From Rhyacichthys aspro (Eukaryota > Chordata > Actinopteri > Gobiiformes > Rhyacichthyidae): a stretch of DNA of 64,000 nt. The notes below the pieces were generated by a model that was not told the DNA's origin, did not search any database, and saw nothing but the letters and a program-made list of their open reading frames with translations. This document shows positions 1-11,027 of this stretch, piece after piece. Position numbers and translations under genes: made by a program. The first letter of the stretch is position 1, and each line of letters begins with the position of its first letter. The stretch spans positions 11,985,640 through 12,049,639 of the forward strand of contig CM072152.1 of assembly GCA_036850595.1 (NCBI GenBank), written 5' to 3'.

Positions 1-1
1 G

Positions 2-3000
2 CCCTCAGTGGTCAAGTCTGCTGAGATTAAAGCAGAGATGGGGAAGCCTTCTGAAGACCAGAGTCAACACATTAAATCTGTTTATCCCCAACCCAACAGT
101 CCAGTGTGCTCCAAACCTCAGCAGGTGTCAGCAGAGTCAATTTCAACCTCGCCATCTCTTGCAGGTCGGGCAAATATTAGACCAATTCAAAGTAATAGAC
201 CATTAGTTTCCTCACCAGATTGGCTCCAGCCTAAAGATACAAGTGCTGCCTCTTTACCTGCCATGCCAGTAACATCAAAAGATCAGTCGTCAGTCCCTGA
301 CTCTGAAAATGTGGATACTGATCATCCTACCAGTGACCTGAGACAGATTTTGATGAAACCCAAAAATATTTCATTGGCCGGCAGCTCGACCTCCTCTGTG
401 CCACTCACTCTTAGAGACCAGAACACCCCTGAAAGTAATCAGCCATCCGCTGTGTCAAATAAGTCACCATTGCCTGAAAGTAGGTTGGCAGCTCATCCAG
501 TCCAACCCATTGTTCGACCAGCAGTCTCTTTACCATCCCCCGAAACAAAGAGTGTGATCTCTGTTATTGCATCTACGGCAACCTCCGTCATAAGTCGTGT
601 TTGCAACCCACCAGAGCCTGAGGACAAAGTAATGAATGCTGTAAATCCTTGCATGGACCTGACTTTACCCAAACCAGCCTATAGACAAAGCAAAGATGAC
701 ACTGCAACATATCATGGCCCATCTGGGGATGAGGTGGCTAGTGCACGCTTCATTATTGACAGTCCTGCTCCTGCCACAGGGTCTTGCCCAGGCCTTAGAG
801 TTCACACCTCTGAAGGGGTGGTCCTATTAAGCCACTCGATGCAGAAACTTGAGGGACCGCACCGTATGAGAGCAAAGATAAGTCAGATCCCACAAGCGAC
901 AGCAGGGGATATGGAGTCTCAGCAGCTTGTTTCAATGCCTCAAATAAAACAGGAAATTTATGGTCACCCTCAGTCAGGACTTCAAAAGGGGCCCTCACAA
1001 ACAGATCATGGGCATCCTGGTAAGTCTCAGTCTATCAAACTTGAAACTAGCTTGGAAAAGATGGATCCCTCTTACCAGTCTGGGCCTCAGGGTGTAGTGA
1101 AACGGCTCCCACAGGGCAACCAGCAAGTCATGAGTTACCACCAAGATTACTTACCAATGAAACATCCAAAGAAAATTGACACCGTTGACCCTCATAGTTC
1201 TGACTCAATAAAATCCTGGACGTCTGCCATTAGTCCTGCCATAAGCCCTCATTTGCCCTCTCCTCCTGGCAACCATGTTAGTTTTGTTACAAGCACCGAT
1301 AGAGCTCCACCACATCTCACAGGGGGAAAACAAGAACCACGTTCGCCACGTAAATCAGGTCATACACACTCTCCATTTGCTAAAGTCTCCTCACCCATTG
1401 GCTCTTCATCACCAAAGGGCATCTCAGTCATGCTACCCTCTAACCTTCCCACTATGCAACCATTTATCACTGGAGTGCATCATCCAGAGCAGTCCGTTAT
1501 CATGCCACCTCACAGTGTCCCAGGCGGTTTGGGCCGAATGTCTCCACACCGAGTGAACCCGTCGATTCCAGTGGGACATCTTGTTCAAGGAGATGTTCGT
1601 GTCAACACTCCTCCACTCTCTGTTATGAGTTATGGGATGCATGGGGACCCTCTCGCCTCTCCTTGGTCTGGAGCAATGCAGCCACGGCCAAACTCGCCTC
1701 AGGCTGTGGGCCGAGACAAGGTTCTAAAGGTAAACCCTGGTTCCTTGAGGAGCCACGAAGCAGAGCAGGAGGAAACCAGGCGCTTCCACCCAGCTGCAGG
1801 ACGGCAGTCAGCAACGCCGTTAAAACCGGAGTCTATGCAACAAGATCCTCGAGTGGGGATGCGCAGTGGTGTCCAGTTGGAACAATACATGGGACAAAGA
1901 GATATGCGCATTCTTCTGCACCAACAGGGAGAGCGTCCTGCTACTGACCCCCATACTGCACTCCTTCAAGAGTCCATCCCTCCCTCCTCCACACCCTCGA
2001 GCATACCACTATCCTTGTCTCCAAGACAAGCACACCTTCTACCTAAAGTTGTGTCTGAAAAGGATCTCTCAAAGCAGCTAGAGGCAAAGAGACCACACTC
2101 TCCCCTTCCTAAGGATGGCATGATAGGAATTAGACAATCTGGAGCAGCCATAGGATCTCCGCAGAGGGTCCCGCTAATGCCACAAGCGCCTAGTGGCACC
2201 TTTCCAGAGTACCCAGGAATGTACTCAAATCCAAGGGGCATGCATCCTCCAATGCCTGAGACATCCCCTGTTGGACTCCCTCAGCCACACGTGGGTTCAA
2301 CCATGGTGAGTTAACTTGATGTACATAATTTAAACTAAAGCAATCACACATGTTCATTTGTAGTTTAACAGTTTTACATGTTTTTGTCCTCAGGGTACTG
2401 ATCTCCAGGCAAAAGCAGAGAGCAAGGTTTCACAGCCTGTAAATATGGTGCAGTTGCTCACAGTAAGACGAACGCTAAATGTGTTGATATTTGGTCCACA
2501 CATCACATAGATGTTCTTAACATTTCCTTGTTACTTGGTTCCTTGTTTCCTACCTGTTTTGAAACAGAAATACCCCATTGTGTGGCAAGGCCTGTTGGCA
2601 CTGAAGAATGACACAGCTGCAGTCCAGTTGCATTTTGTCTGTGGCAACAAAGCTTTGGCTCATCGGTCACTGCCATTACAAGAAGGAGGAGCTTTGCTAA
2701 GAATTGTGCAGAGAATGAGACTTGAGGCGTCACAGCTGGAGAGTGTAGCCAGAAGAATGACGGTATGTGTGGTGTCCCAGTATATCGAGGTCTCTGAGGT
2801 CATGTTTACATTTAATGTATGTTATTTTTTCTCTGAAGGGGGATACTGATTTCTGCCTTCTTCTTGCTCTACCATGTGGACGAGATCAAGAAGATGTCCT
2901 CAACCAGACTCAAGCCCTAAAGGCTGCTTTCATAAACTATTTGCAGTCAAAGTTGGCTGCTGGTATCATTAATATCCCCAACCCAGGCTCCAATCAGGTG

Positions 3001-3272
3001 AGATGTCTTTCTTTGAAGAAACATTTAATTGCTGCCATACAGAAATGTGGGGTCTCAGCGTACATAGTGTGATAGTTAAATTTAAAAAAAGTTATATCCA
3101 TGTTGAAGTCTTATGAATAACTGTTTCTCTTTCTTTCCAGCCTGCCTATGTCCTACAGATATTCCCTCCATGTGAGTTTTCTGAAAGCCACCTCTCGCAG
3201 CTAGCCCCAGATCTTCTGAACAGGATCTCCACCATTTCACCACACCTCATGATTGTCATCACCTCTGTGTAA
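2..3272 (+). CDS. spen: SPEN/MINT/SHARP transcriptional corepressor, 3' part with SPOC domain
   Basis: This is the 3' part of the gene for a very large nuclear corepressor that links RNA, nuclear receptors and Notch/RBPJ to SMRT/NCoR and histone deacetylases. The window opens inside a large exon, so the N-terminal RRMs lie upstream. Exons are 2-2305, 2394-2462, 2568-2762, 2839-2997 and 3141-3272, all joined in phase 0. The large exon is Ser/Pro/Gln-rich and low in complexity. The last four exons encode the C-terminal SPOC domain, beginning at about QLLTKYPIVWQG and running through RMRLEA, LALPCGRDQED, NIPNPGSNQPAYVLQIFPPC and the terminal LMIVITSV. This matches SPEN closely, and RBM15-type SPOC proteins are less similar. 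The Lys and Arg residues expected for the basic phosphopeptide-binding groove are visible (TKYP, RMRLEA). Identity is certain; the RBPJ-binding region was not mapped. Confidence 0.96.
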
Positions 3273-4124
3273 CCTTCCTTTTCTGGGAACTGTCCGGGAA
3301 ATGGGCATTCTCGCCAATGAGCCTCAGGAAACCAGAGGAATACCACATATATTTTTGTTTTGATGCAATGGGAATTGTTGTAGGATAAATCCTACCAACG
3401 ATCTGCCTTTTCCTCGTTGTTCTTTCTTCTTACGTCACTCCTGTCTGGTATTTTTGTCCTTCTCAAAAAAACTCAGGGATGGACCAAACCAGAATCAGTC
3501 TTATTTGACCATTACTCTGCTGTATGTCTATTTATTGGAGTTTTATTTTAATATTTGGAGATACTCTGAAGAAAAAAAAAATCAGGATGTTGAAGAATGA
3601 GTGTCTATCTGGGTGGCCTTTTCTTTGTTCTTTTTTATGATTGTCACTTTTTTTTTTCATAACGGAGGATCAGATAAGCTGTTCTATTGTGATGGAAAAG
3701 ACATTTCAAATACATGATTTTTAAATAATTATGTACATACCTCTCTCCCAGACTTTCATTTTAGGTTGTGCCTAAAAAAAAAAAAAGATTGAGACTCTGG
3801 ACCACGTTTGACAGCTCCTTTTATTCCACCAGCTCTGCTCATCATGTCACACTACTGAAGCAGTCACTCATCTGGCCTCTTTCATCCAACAAGTTACCCT
3901 AACATTTGGGAGTTTTTGAATACAGGACATGTAAATATTTTAAATATTTAAACTTTGGCAGTGGACAGTTTGACAGATCTGAACTCTGGGGCGTGCCCAG
4001 AACACAGTGTGAAATTTAGATGGATATCATTGATTTTTGGGTGTAAATATTGTAACACAAGAAGTTTGGCAAACTCTCTTGTAGAGTTTGCTGATGGCAC
4101 TTCATATTTTGTAACGGAAATAAA
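3273..4124 (+). other. spen: spen 3' UTR with polyadenylation signal
   Basis: AT-rich noncoding sequence follows the spen stop codon. A canonical AATAAA at 4119-4124, followed by A- and T-rich sequence, is the likely polyadenylation signal and gives a 3' UTR of about 0.85 kb. The neighbouring prkar2a gene ends convergently at 4876, so 4125-4875 probably holds its 3' UTR on the minus strand. I recognise no other gene between 3273 and 4875. Confidence 0.6.
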
Positions 4125-4875
4125 ACAAAATTCAGAAACTTGTATAATGAAGACATACTTTTTATTTTTTTTCCAAGGGTTTCCAAATTATCTGTAATAT
4201 TTAATGGTGTTTGGTCCTGTTTATTACTCCAGACAACACTGTTCATGAAGTTAGTCGACATTTACACATTTAACCGCAACATGTATCAAGAAAAAGTTTA
4301 GAATTTTGTGGCGATCTGTTCAGATATGTGTTTTGACCAATAAGTGGCAGGATATCTATGACCAAAAAAAAAAAGCTGAAAATGGCTTTTCCTTTCTTTC
4401 TCATGTCAGATCTATCAAAATGACTTTGAGGCGATCACAGCCCTTCCTTTTATTTTTGAGTTCATACAAATTGCAGCTTAAAATGAGTAAGTAAATTCTA
4501 GCAAGTTGTAGTAACTATACTACTAAGCTTAAAATAATTCAGGAACATTAAGAAAAAGAAATAACTCGTGGTTGTCATAAGTAATGAGTAGAAATGACAG
4601 ATAAAAAGTCGGAATAACACCAGGTGATGGCTGAATAAAATGGGTTGTAAAAATAAAAAAGAGAGAATACAGTCCTGAAAGAGAAAACGCTATGAAAAAA
4701 ATTATTTCAGAATGGGAACCTGGTACTAGACTTTGTTAAATAATCTTTAATTCACATAGAAGTATTTTGCTTTCTAAGACTATAAGCGCTTACGCTGAAA
4801 AGTATAGTACATTTCACTGAAGGGCATCATTGCTGATTGCTATTGGTCTCTTAAATACAAGTACATACAACCGTG

Positions 4876-7779
4876 CTAATGTTTCAAATCTACACTGCAG
4901 CCAAACAGTGCCAGCCGCTGCTCCTCATACTGAGAGATGTTCCTCTTCATGATGTCCATACAGGGGCCCAGCAGGCGTTCAAAAGCCTGAACGTCAATAA
5001 CTGAAAGAAAGAAAATGTGATCCATGATTCAACAGTAAACCGAGGATGCTTTTTTTTAGAACACAGGTCTGAAACTCACCTAAACACCTGGTTTCTCCCA
5101 CAGCGTACACAGATGCCGCACGGGGTTTATTGGTGACCAGGGCCAGCTCCCCGAAATACTGCCCCCTGGTACATCGAGCCACTTCGACCTCAGTGTTTTC
5201 CTCTGTCTTTTTCTTTCACAGCCATTTAACAGCAAAACCATATTATTATCCTGTGTCACATTTTGAGTGAGACAAGATTATCTCTTTACTTACATGGCTT
5301 GTAATCATAATTTTTACTTCTCCTGATTCAACGATGTAAAAACAGTCGGCTTCGTCACCCTGTAAACACAAGTTTTCATAATCCCAAAAGCACTCATTAG
5401 TTCCTCAAAAAGCCATGTGTACCTCTTTAATTATGCACTCTCCATCTTTGAAAACTCGGATCCCAAGAACATCTACAATCTTCATCCTTTCAGAGATCTT
5501 CGAAGTAGAAAACAAACAGCTGAAAAAGACTATATGTTGAGAATCTGTTTAAGGTTCTTTTTTTTTTCAACCACAAACCTCCAGAGACTTCAAAAGAGGG
5601 ACACACTCAATGAATGCCTCATACATCTTCCTCTTTTTTGCATTGTTCTTCACTATAAGTCTGTGAAATGTGGCTCGATCCTGGAAGAAAACCATTTATA
5701 TGTGATCACCATATTATTTTTTTTACATACGAGAGCAGTAAATATGTACTCACCAAAGCCCACAGAGCACCATCCTGAGTTGCGACAATAGTGGCAGCCC
5801 GTGGCGTGTTATACATCAAAGCCAGCTCCCCAAAACTGCCCTTATTGTCATACTTTCCCACGCACAAATCCACACCGTCCTTTTGCACAAAAATATCATA
5901 AACACCCCTGGGACACAGACAAGGGTCATTTCAACTTTAGGTCACAGCTAAGCATCAGAATCCAATCATTTAAAAGCTTCTCTCACTTCTCAATCACGTA
6001 AAAGTTGTCTCCGTCGTCGCCCTGGTCAATGATGTGCTCATTGGGTTTGACCAGCACCTCAAACATTGCGTCCAAAACCTCAGAGAACTGCTCCTAAAAG
6101 ACACATCAGACTCATCATCAGAAGTCTGTCCAACCGACATGATGTTTCTGTAAATTTGTGTTCATAATAATAGCAGTGTGTTTAAGAAAGTGAGCAAAGC
6201 TCAAAATCCTTAAAATTGCTTTAATTTCATTCACACAAAAGCATTGAAAACACTGCACGTTTTAAATCAAAACATGATAAAAAAAAAAAAGAGCAAATTT
6301 GTTATTATTTTGAAAGTGAAGAAAAGGGGAATATTAGTCTATTCAAAAAATAGCAGTGTCTGAATTTTTCTTTTCAATCTCAAATATTTACTATATAAAC
6401 TGAAAAAAGCTTTACTTCACTTGAACTGCCCGGGACCACTGCATTTCTTGGTTTTGCCTCAGAAACAGCATTTTTTATGTAACCCACAAGTTTTCTTTTG
6501 GATTAAGGTCCAGAGATTGTGCTGAACAATCCATAACGTGAATCTTGTCGATCTAGAACCAAGATGCTGGTCGAAGAAGTCCCATTGCGTTTTGCCGAAG
6601 AGGAAATGCCCTTGAAATGTATGCTTCAACAAGACAAAGACCACAGCAGTAAGTGAGCAGCATCTTGGTTCCAGACCAGAAAGATTGATGTTATTGAATG
6701 TCCAGCTCAATCCCAGGACCTTAATCCAAAAGAAAACTTGTGGGTGACATAAAAAATGCTGTTTCTGAGGCAAAACCAAGAAATGCAGAAAAATAGTCCT
6801 GAGGTCCAGGACTGTTCACAGGAGCCAGAAGCAACACAGATGTGTCAGCTTCTCAAAAGCAGTGCTTATACAATGAAATATTAGTTTAGTGATTCACAGG
6901 GAAGCTCAATCTAAAGCATTTTTCAGTTTATACAGTAAATGTTTGAGTTTAAAAAAAAAAAAAATGCAGACACTGCTATTTTTTTTTTAACAGACTAATA
7001 TCCCCTTTTCTTCAGGAAACAAGCTTGATAATTTTTTTGTTTATGTTTTGATTTGGAACAGAATGTGCAGAGTTCCCAATGCTTTTGTGTGTATGAAAAT
7101 AAAAGCTATTATAAGGATTTTAAGCTTTACTCTCTTTCTTTAAAACACGCTGCTATTATTATTATGATATGATTGATATATTATGAACACAACTGTACCT
7201 GCTCCAGAGTTTTAAACAGTAAAATATCTCTGCAGACGTCCTGAAGCCTGCGTCTCTGTTCATCCGTTTTGGGATGAACGACCCGAGGCTCTGAGTCGTC
7301 ATCCTCATCGTCATCGGGGTTGTATGCCTCTGCGCAAACTGCAGCAGGACAAAGACAATTAGAAAAAAACGCCCTTAAGTTACCCTATTACTGCAAAAAG
7401 CTGAGTTACCAACCTGAAACTCTGCGACTGTATTTCCCAGTTGTGCACTCTGCATGGAGACAGCAGTGAATCACTGAGTCTGTATTTTGATATGAATAAA
7501 TACAAAGAAAAGAATTGAAAACCTCTAAAACTTACTAACAGTGTCTTCCTCCTCTTCGTTATCTTTCGACTGTTCTGGATTTGCTCCAAAGGTGACTCCT
7601 TTCTTTGCGGATCTGAAGCTCAGTTTTTTGGTTTGCTGGTTGTTCCTTTGACTTTCCAGAATCTGAGTGAAATGCTGGACTGCAAATTCGACCAGGTCCG
7701 CCGGTTTACGACGAAGAACCTCCACAGTGTAAGTCTGCAGCAGCTCCTTTAGGCCTGCTGGTATTTCAGTGTTACTCAT
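4876..7779 (-). CDS. prkar2a: cAMP-dependent protein kinase type II-alpha regulatory subunit
   Basis: This is the regulatory subunit of PKA: it dimerises, binds AKAPs and holds the catalytic subunit inactive until cAMP binds. Ten exons in transcript order: 7536-7779, 7414-7449, 7199-7338, 5987-6093, 5754-5907, 5579-5680, 5423-5497, 5294-5359, 5080-5206, 4876-5000. They give 391 aa. The N-terminus is a docking/dimerisation helix (IPAGLKELLQTYTVEVL). RRVS is the type II autophosphorylation site. Two cyclic-nucleotide domains carry the phosphate-binding cassettes FGELALMYNTPRAAT and FGELALVTNKPRAAS, and the C-terminus is typical (AFERLLGPCMDIMKRN). RRVS, rather than a pseudosubstrate Ala or Gly, marks type II. 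The choice of alpha over beta rests on synteny with slc25a20 and nckipsd, as on human 3p21. The acceptor of exon 9 is weak: 5206 or 5212 both keep phase, so the join may differ by two residues. Confidence 0.93.
6156..7192. mobile_element. Fold-back Tc1/mariner-derived element with long inverted arms
   Basis: It fills most of prkar2a intron 3. The left arm (6156-6570) and right arm (6658-7192) are inverted copies of each other, with the shared outer end TTGTGTTCATAAT followed by an AATAGCAG/CGTGT stretch. Further in, the arms match in the block reading TTTTGCCTCAGAAACAGCAT on the left. About 87 bases separate the arms. Read on the plus strand, 6615-6780 shows a broken transposase C-terminus with the family signatures LQQDKDH and CPAQSQDLNPKENLW, with stops, so it is dead. 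The arms appear to derive from the 3' end of a Tc1/mariner-type element. I could not establish a target-site duplication. Non-autonomous. Confidence 0.85.
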
Positions 7780-8514
7780 TGTGCAGCTTTATAAATCCCC
7801 AAGCCACCAAAAAGCCAATTCTTCTTCTAAAAACCTGCACATTTACTCAACGAGGCCTGTGGACATCACTGAGCCTATGACGCTCGTCCCACTGTCACAT
7901 TGAACGCCATATTGATTGATTTATTTGGCACGGCCTGTTGGAAACTATTGACTGTATCTCTTCACCAAACATGTAATTAAAGGTTTTCACATAAACTCTA
8001 CCACTAAACTGGAATGAAACTGCACAAGTGGGTTTTAAATGTTTATCTTGGAAGTCAAATTGATTTACATTTTACAAATACATTACAGACAGTTCTGCTT
8101 TGAAAGTGTGTTAATTTTCTTGGAAAAAAAAACCCCTGTAAATTAAGATAAGGCTGATGTAAGGTAGGGAGTGAGAGTCAGGATTGTGTATTGCTGAGAT
8201 GAACAAAGACATCAACAAAATGCACCTTTTCCCTGATAGATGCACAAAAAGGTAAGGCACAATATGTCCTGACCAGTTTATATATATATAAAAACGGCAC
8301 ATTTTAAAATTACAAAAGAAGTAAAGAAAGAGTGAGAACATTCGTGTGTCTGTTAGTCTAATGTCTGTGTGGCCATCTCTGAAATATCAGCAGGTCTGAA
8401 ATGAGTATTACGAGCTTTTAACATAATCAACATAATCCATAATCATTAAAATCTCTTCACAATTGTGTGTACATTGTCTACAGAGTCCTGGGTTTTGCTA
8501 CAGTTAAGGCTTCA
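7780..8514. other. Intergenic: prkar2a promoter side and slc25a20 3' UTR
   Basis: About 0.7 kb lies between two tandem minus-strand genes. The part next to 7779 should hold the prkar2a 5' UTR and promoter. The part next to 8515 should hold the slc25a20 3' UTR. I see no ORF with a recognisable product. Confidence 0.4.
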
Positions 8515-11027
8515 TCACAGGTCCGGCGCTATCCAGTTCAGGAACTTCATTGCGAGCTCAAAACCTAAGAAGCAAGCCTGAGAAAAAACAAACAAGTTAA
8601 TACGTTTTCATAATTCTAAAGTCAATTATTCAGGTGTATCAATACGCATTAGATATCCAAGTTGTGCTCATACAGTGCTATGAAAAAGTAAAAAGAAAGT
8701 AATCAGGCCTTGGTGTGGCTTGTGAAATTGTGAAAAAAAAATAAAAATGGAGCAATCCCTTTTTCACATGGGGTTCAGATAGCCATTTTCCCATAATAAA
8801 TACAATCATCACTTAAAAACTGCATTTTTTGTGTAGTCATGTTTTCTTTGTCTAATATTTAAATTAGTTTGATGATCCTAAAAAGTTAAGTTTGTGCAAA
8901 AAAATTAGAAATCAAACATTTTTTCACAGCACTGTAATTTAACTTGTGTAATAACTACTTTCTGTTGTAACAAAAGAAGACTAAGGTAGTGCACTCACAG
9001 CGTTTGCAGGGAAAGCTCTAAGCATGACAGCGTTAAAGCCTTTATACAGTGAGCCTATACCCTCCTCTCTGATCAGCTCACGCAGGACGTCCCGGAAACC
9101 ATTTGGATATTTTCCCTCGGGAGCTGTGGACCGGTGCAAAAGAAAAGAGTCTTAAACAATATTATTTTGCTAAATTATGTCAATAGGACAAACTGGAATA
9201 AGTTCAAAAACAGTGCTCTATGTTGCTGACAACTGCCAATTGACAATTTTCAAAAAGCTGTCGGGTCAAACCTGTTTGGAAGCGAGACTTCAGGACGTCA
9301 GGTGGGATGGCCACAGCCCAGTTAAAGATACCTGCCATTCCTCCAGCAAAGAGCACACTGGGAACACTAAGCTCATTGGGGCTGTAGATGAATGAACAGT
9401 GTGAGTTTAGAGCTGTCGTCTCTCAGTGACGTAAAGTTTTATCTGTGAGCGAGTATTCACCTTCTGCCTGCTGGTGTGAGGATTTTCTTTAACCACTCGT
9501 AGGACATAAAGTACATACCGCTGGCTGGAACATCTAATCAAAACATTTTTTCAGAATTGTTTCATAATGTCTCACAAAACAGCATGACCAAAAAATAGAC
9601 GGTAGATGAAGAACAGACTGTACCTCTCATGAGCGTAAGAGCTGTGCCTTTGTAGATTCCTCTGATGCCAGACTCTCTGTAAAGCTGTTTGACACAATCC
9701 ATGGGCCCAGCGTACTTTATCTCCCCAGTGGATGCCTGGATCTACAAACACATGCACAACACACACCATTCAAACAAATCATCACATATATTTTTTGTGT
9801 ATCTGTAAAAGGAAAAGACCTAAGACCTGTAGGAGGCATTTGATTCGCTCTCCGGGGGCCATGATAGCCGTGGTGAACACTCCAGACAGCATACCAGCGG
9901 CAAACAGCTGTGGATACCTGCACCACACACACAAGAAGTCACTCTCACAGACTTGGAAAAGGAGCGAAGCATACGACCACCAGGGGCAAAGCAATCACCT
10001 ACGTAAGGATATCGTCTGGGCTTCTCTGTTGGAGTTTCTTGCCGAGGCCAAATCCAAAAAAGCAAACGGCAAACATGGGTGTGACTCCAATGATCGGGGC
10101 CGCCATTCCTTTATACAGCCCTTTCACACCCTGCAGATAAATGAAAAACACACATCAATATTTATTATTATTATTATAATTATTATTATTATTATTATTA
10201 TTACATATAGGTAATTTTAAATGGAATTCATGCATCCTCACCTCTTTGGCCAATGTCTTTTTAAAACAATCAATAGTCCCGGCATAGAGAAGGCTCTCTC
10301 CTGGCTTGGGTTTAGGCTGAGTCTGTAAACGCACCTGATAAAAAATAATAATTGGGGAAGACAATGGAGTTACCTTCTATTAATGATGATTAATAATCCA
10401 CAAGCTTTGTGAAAGACTTTTTTTGAAACTAATAATCAACAATCAATTTACTTACAGCTTAGTAACTATTTTAATTTATAAATATATATATATAGGCACT
10501 TAAATTGGTCTCAGTCACTTTGGACATTTGTTGTGAAAAACATGACAAGCTTCTTATACATCTTAACAAGCACAGACTTTACTATTCCAACCGACAAACA
10601 CCTCTATGTGTCTAGCTGCCCATTTAATGATTAACTCAGTACTTATTTGAGTTGAAACTTCTTCATTTGTCATTTGGCCTTTAATGCAACAGGGCCATAA
10701 AACCCAGGCTGGCTGGAGAGGGTCAAAGGGCTGCCAAGGCCTAAACTAAGCCTGTGCTCCCTCAAAGGTAACATGGATATTTGACTATAGTATTTGACCT
10801 CCTCACAGCTGCACAGACCAGTAGATACACATTGTTCTCTAACCGGATCTGCAGCTCCTCCACTGCACTGTTCCACTCTGCTAAGGACTACATCAAAGAT
10901 CAGAAAAATATCCACAAATTACTTTAATGGTGTCGAGAGGGTGGCCGGCGAAGACGAGACAAACCCCTCCAAAGCCCCCAGCGAAGAAGTTCTTCAGGGG
11001 GCTGATAGGCTGCGGCTGCTTGGACAT
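8515..11027 (-). CDS. slc25a20: Mitochondrial carnitine/acylcarnitine carrier
   Basis: This inner-membrane antiporter brings acylcarnitine into the matrix in exchange for carnitine, feeding fatty-acid beta-oxidation. Nine exons in transcript order: 10923-11027, 10242-10334, 10003-10130, 9827-9917, 9624-9741, 9461-9533, 9272-9381, 8999-9123, 8515-8577. They total 301 aa, the same length as the human protein as I remember it. Three mitochondrial-carrier repeats are seen, each with a PxDxxK/PxExxK-type signature: HPLDTIKVRLQTQ near residue 30, APGERIKCLLQ near 130 and IPPDVLKSRFQT near 230. The start MSKQPQPISPLKN aligns with the family start. Introns carry a MITE-like element (8671-8936) and an ATT microsatellite (10161-10203). 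The order prkar2a-slc25a20 is conserved with human 3p21. Confidence 0.97.
8671..8936. mobile_element. Short MITE-like element flanked by TA
   Basis: It lies in the last intron of slc25a20. The ends are imperfect inverted repeats: TACAGTGCTATGAAAAAGT on the left and, read inverted from the right, TACAGTGCTGTGAAAAAATG. Both ends carry TA, consistent with TA target duplication as in Tc1/mariner-type MITEs. The interior is AT-rich and has no coding capacity. The sequence resembles a MITE common in teleost introns; the family name is not assigned. Confidence 0.65.
10161..10203. repeat. (ATT)n microsatellite
   Basis: A run of about 14 ATT units with one interruption (ATAATT) lies in slc25a20 intron 2. 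It is likely polymorphic and has no evident function. Confidence 0.9.

Noticed and set aside
9732..10214. 160-codon plus-strand frame across slc25a20
   Set aside because: It is antisense to two clear carrier exons and ends in the ATT microsatellite.
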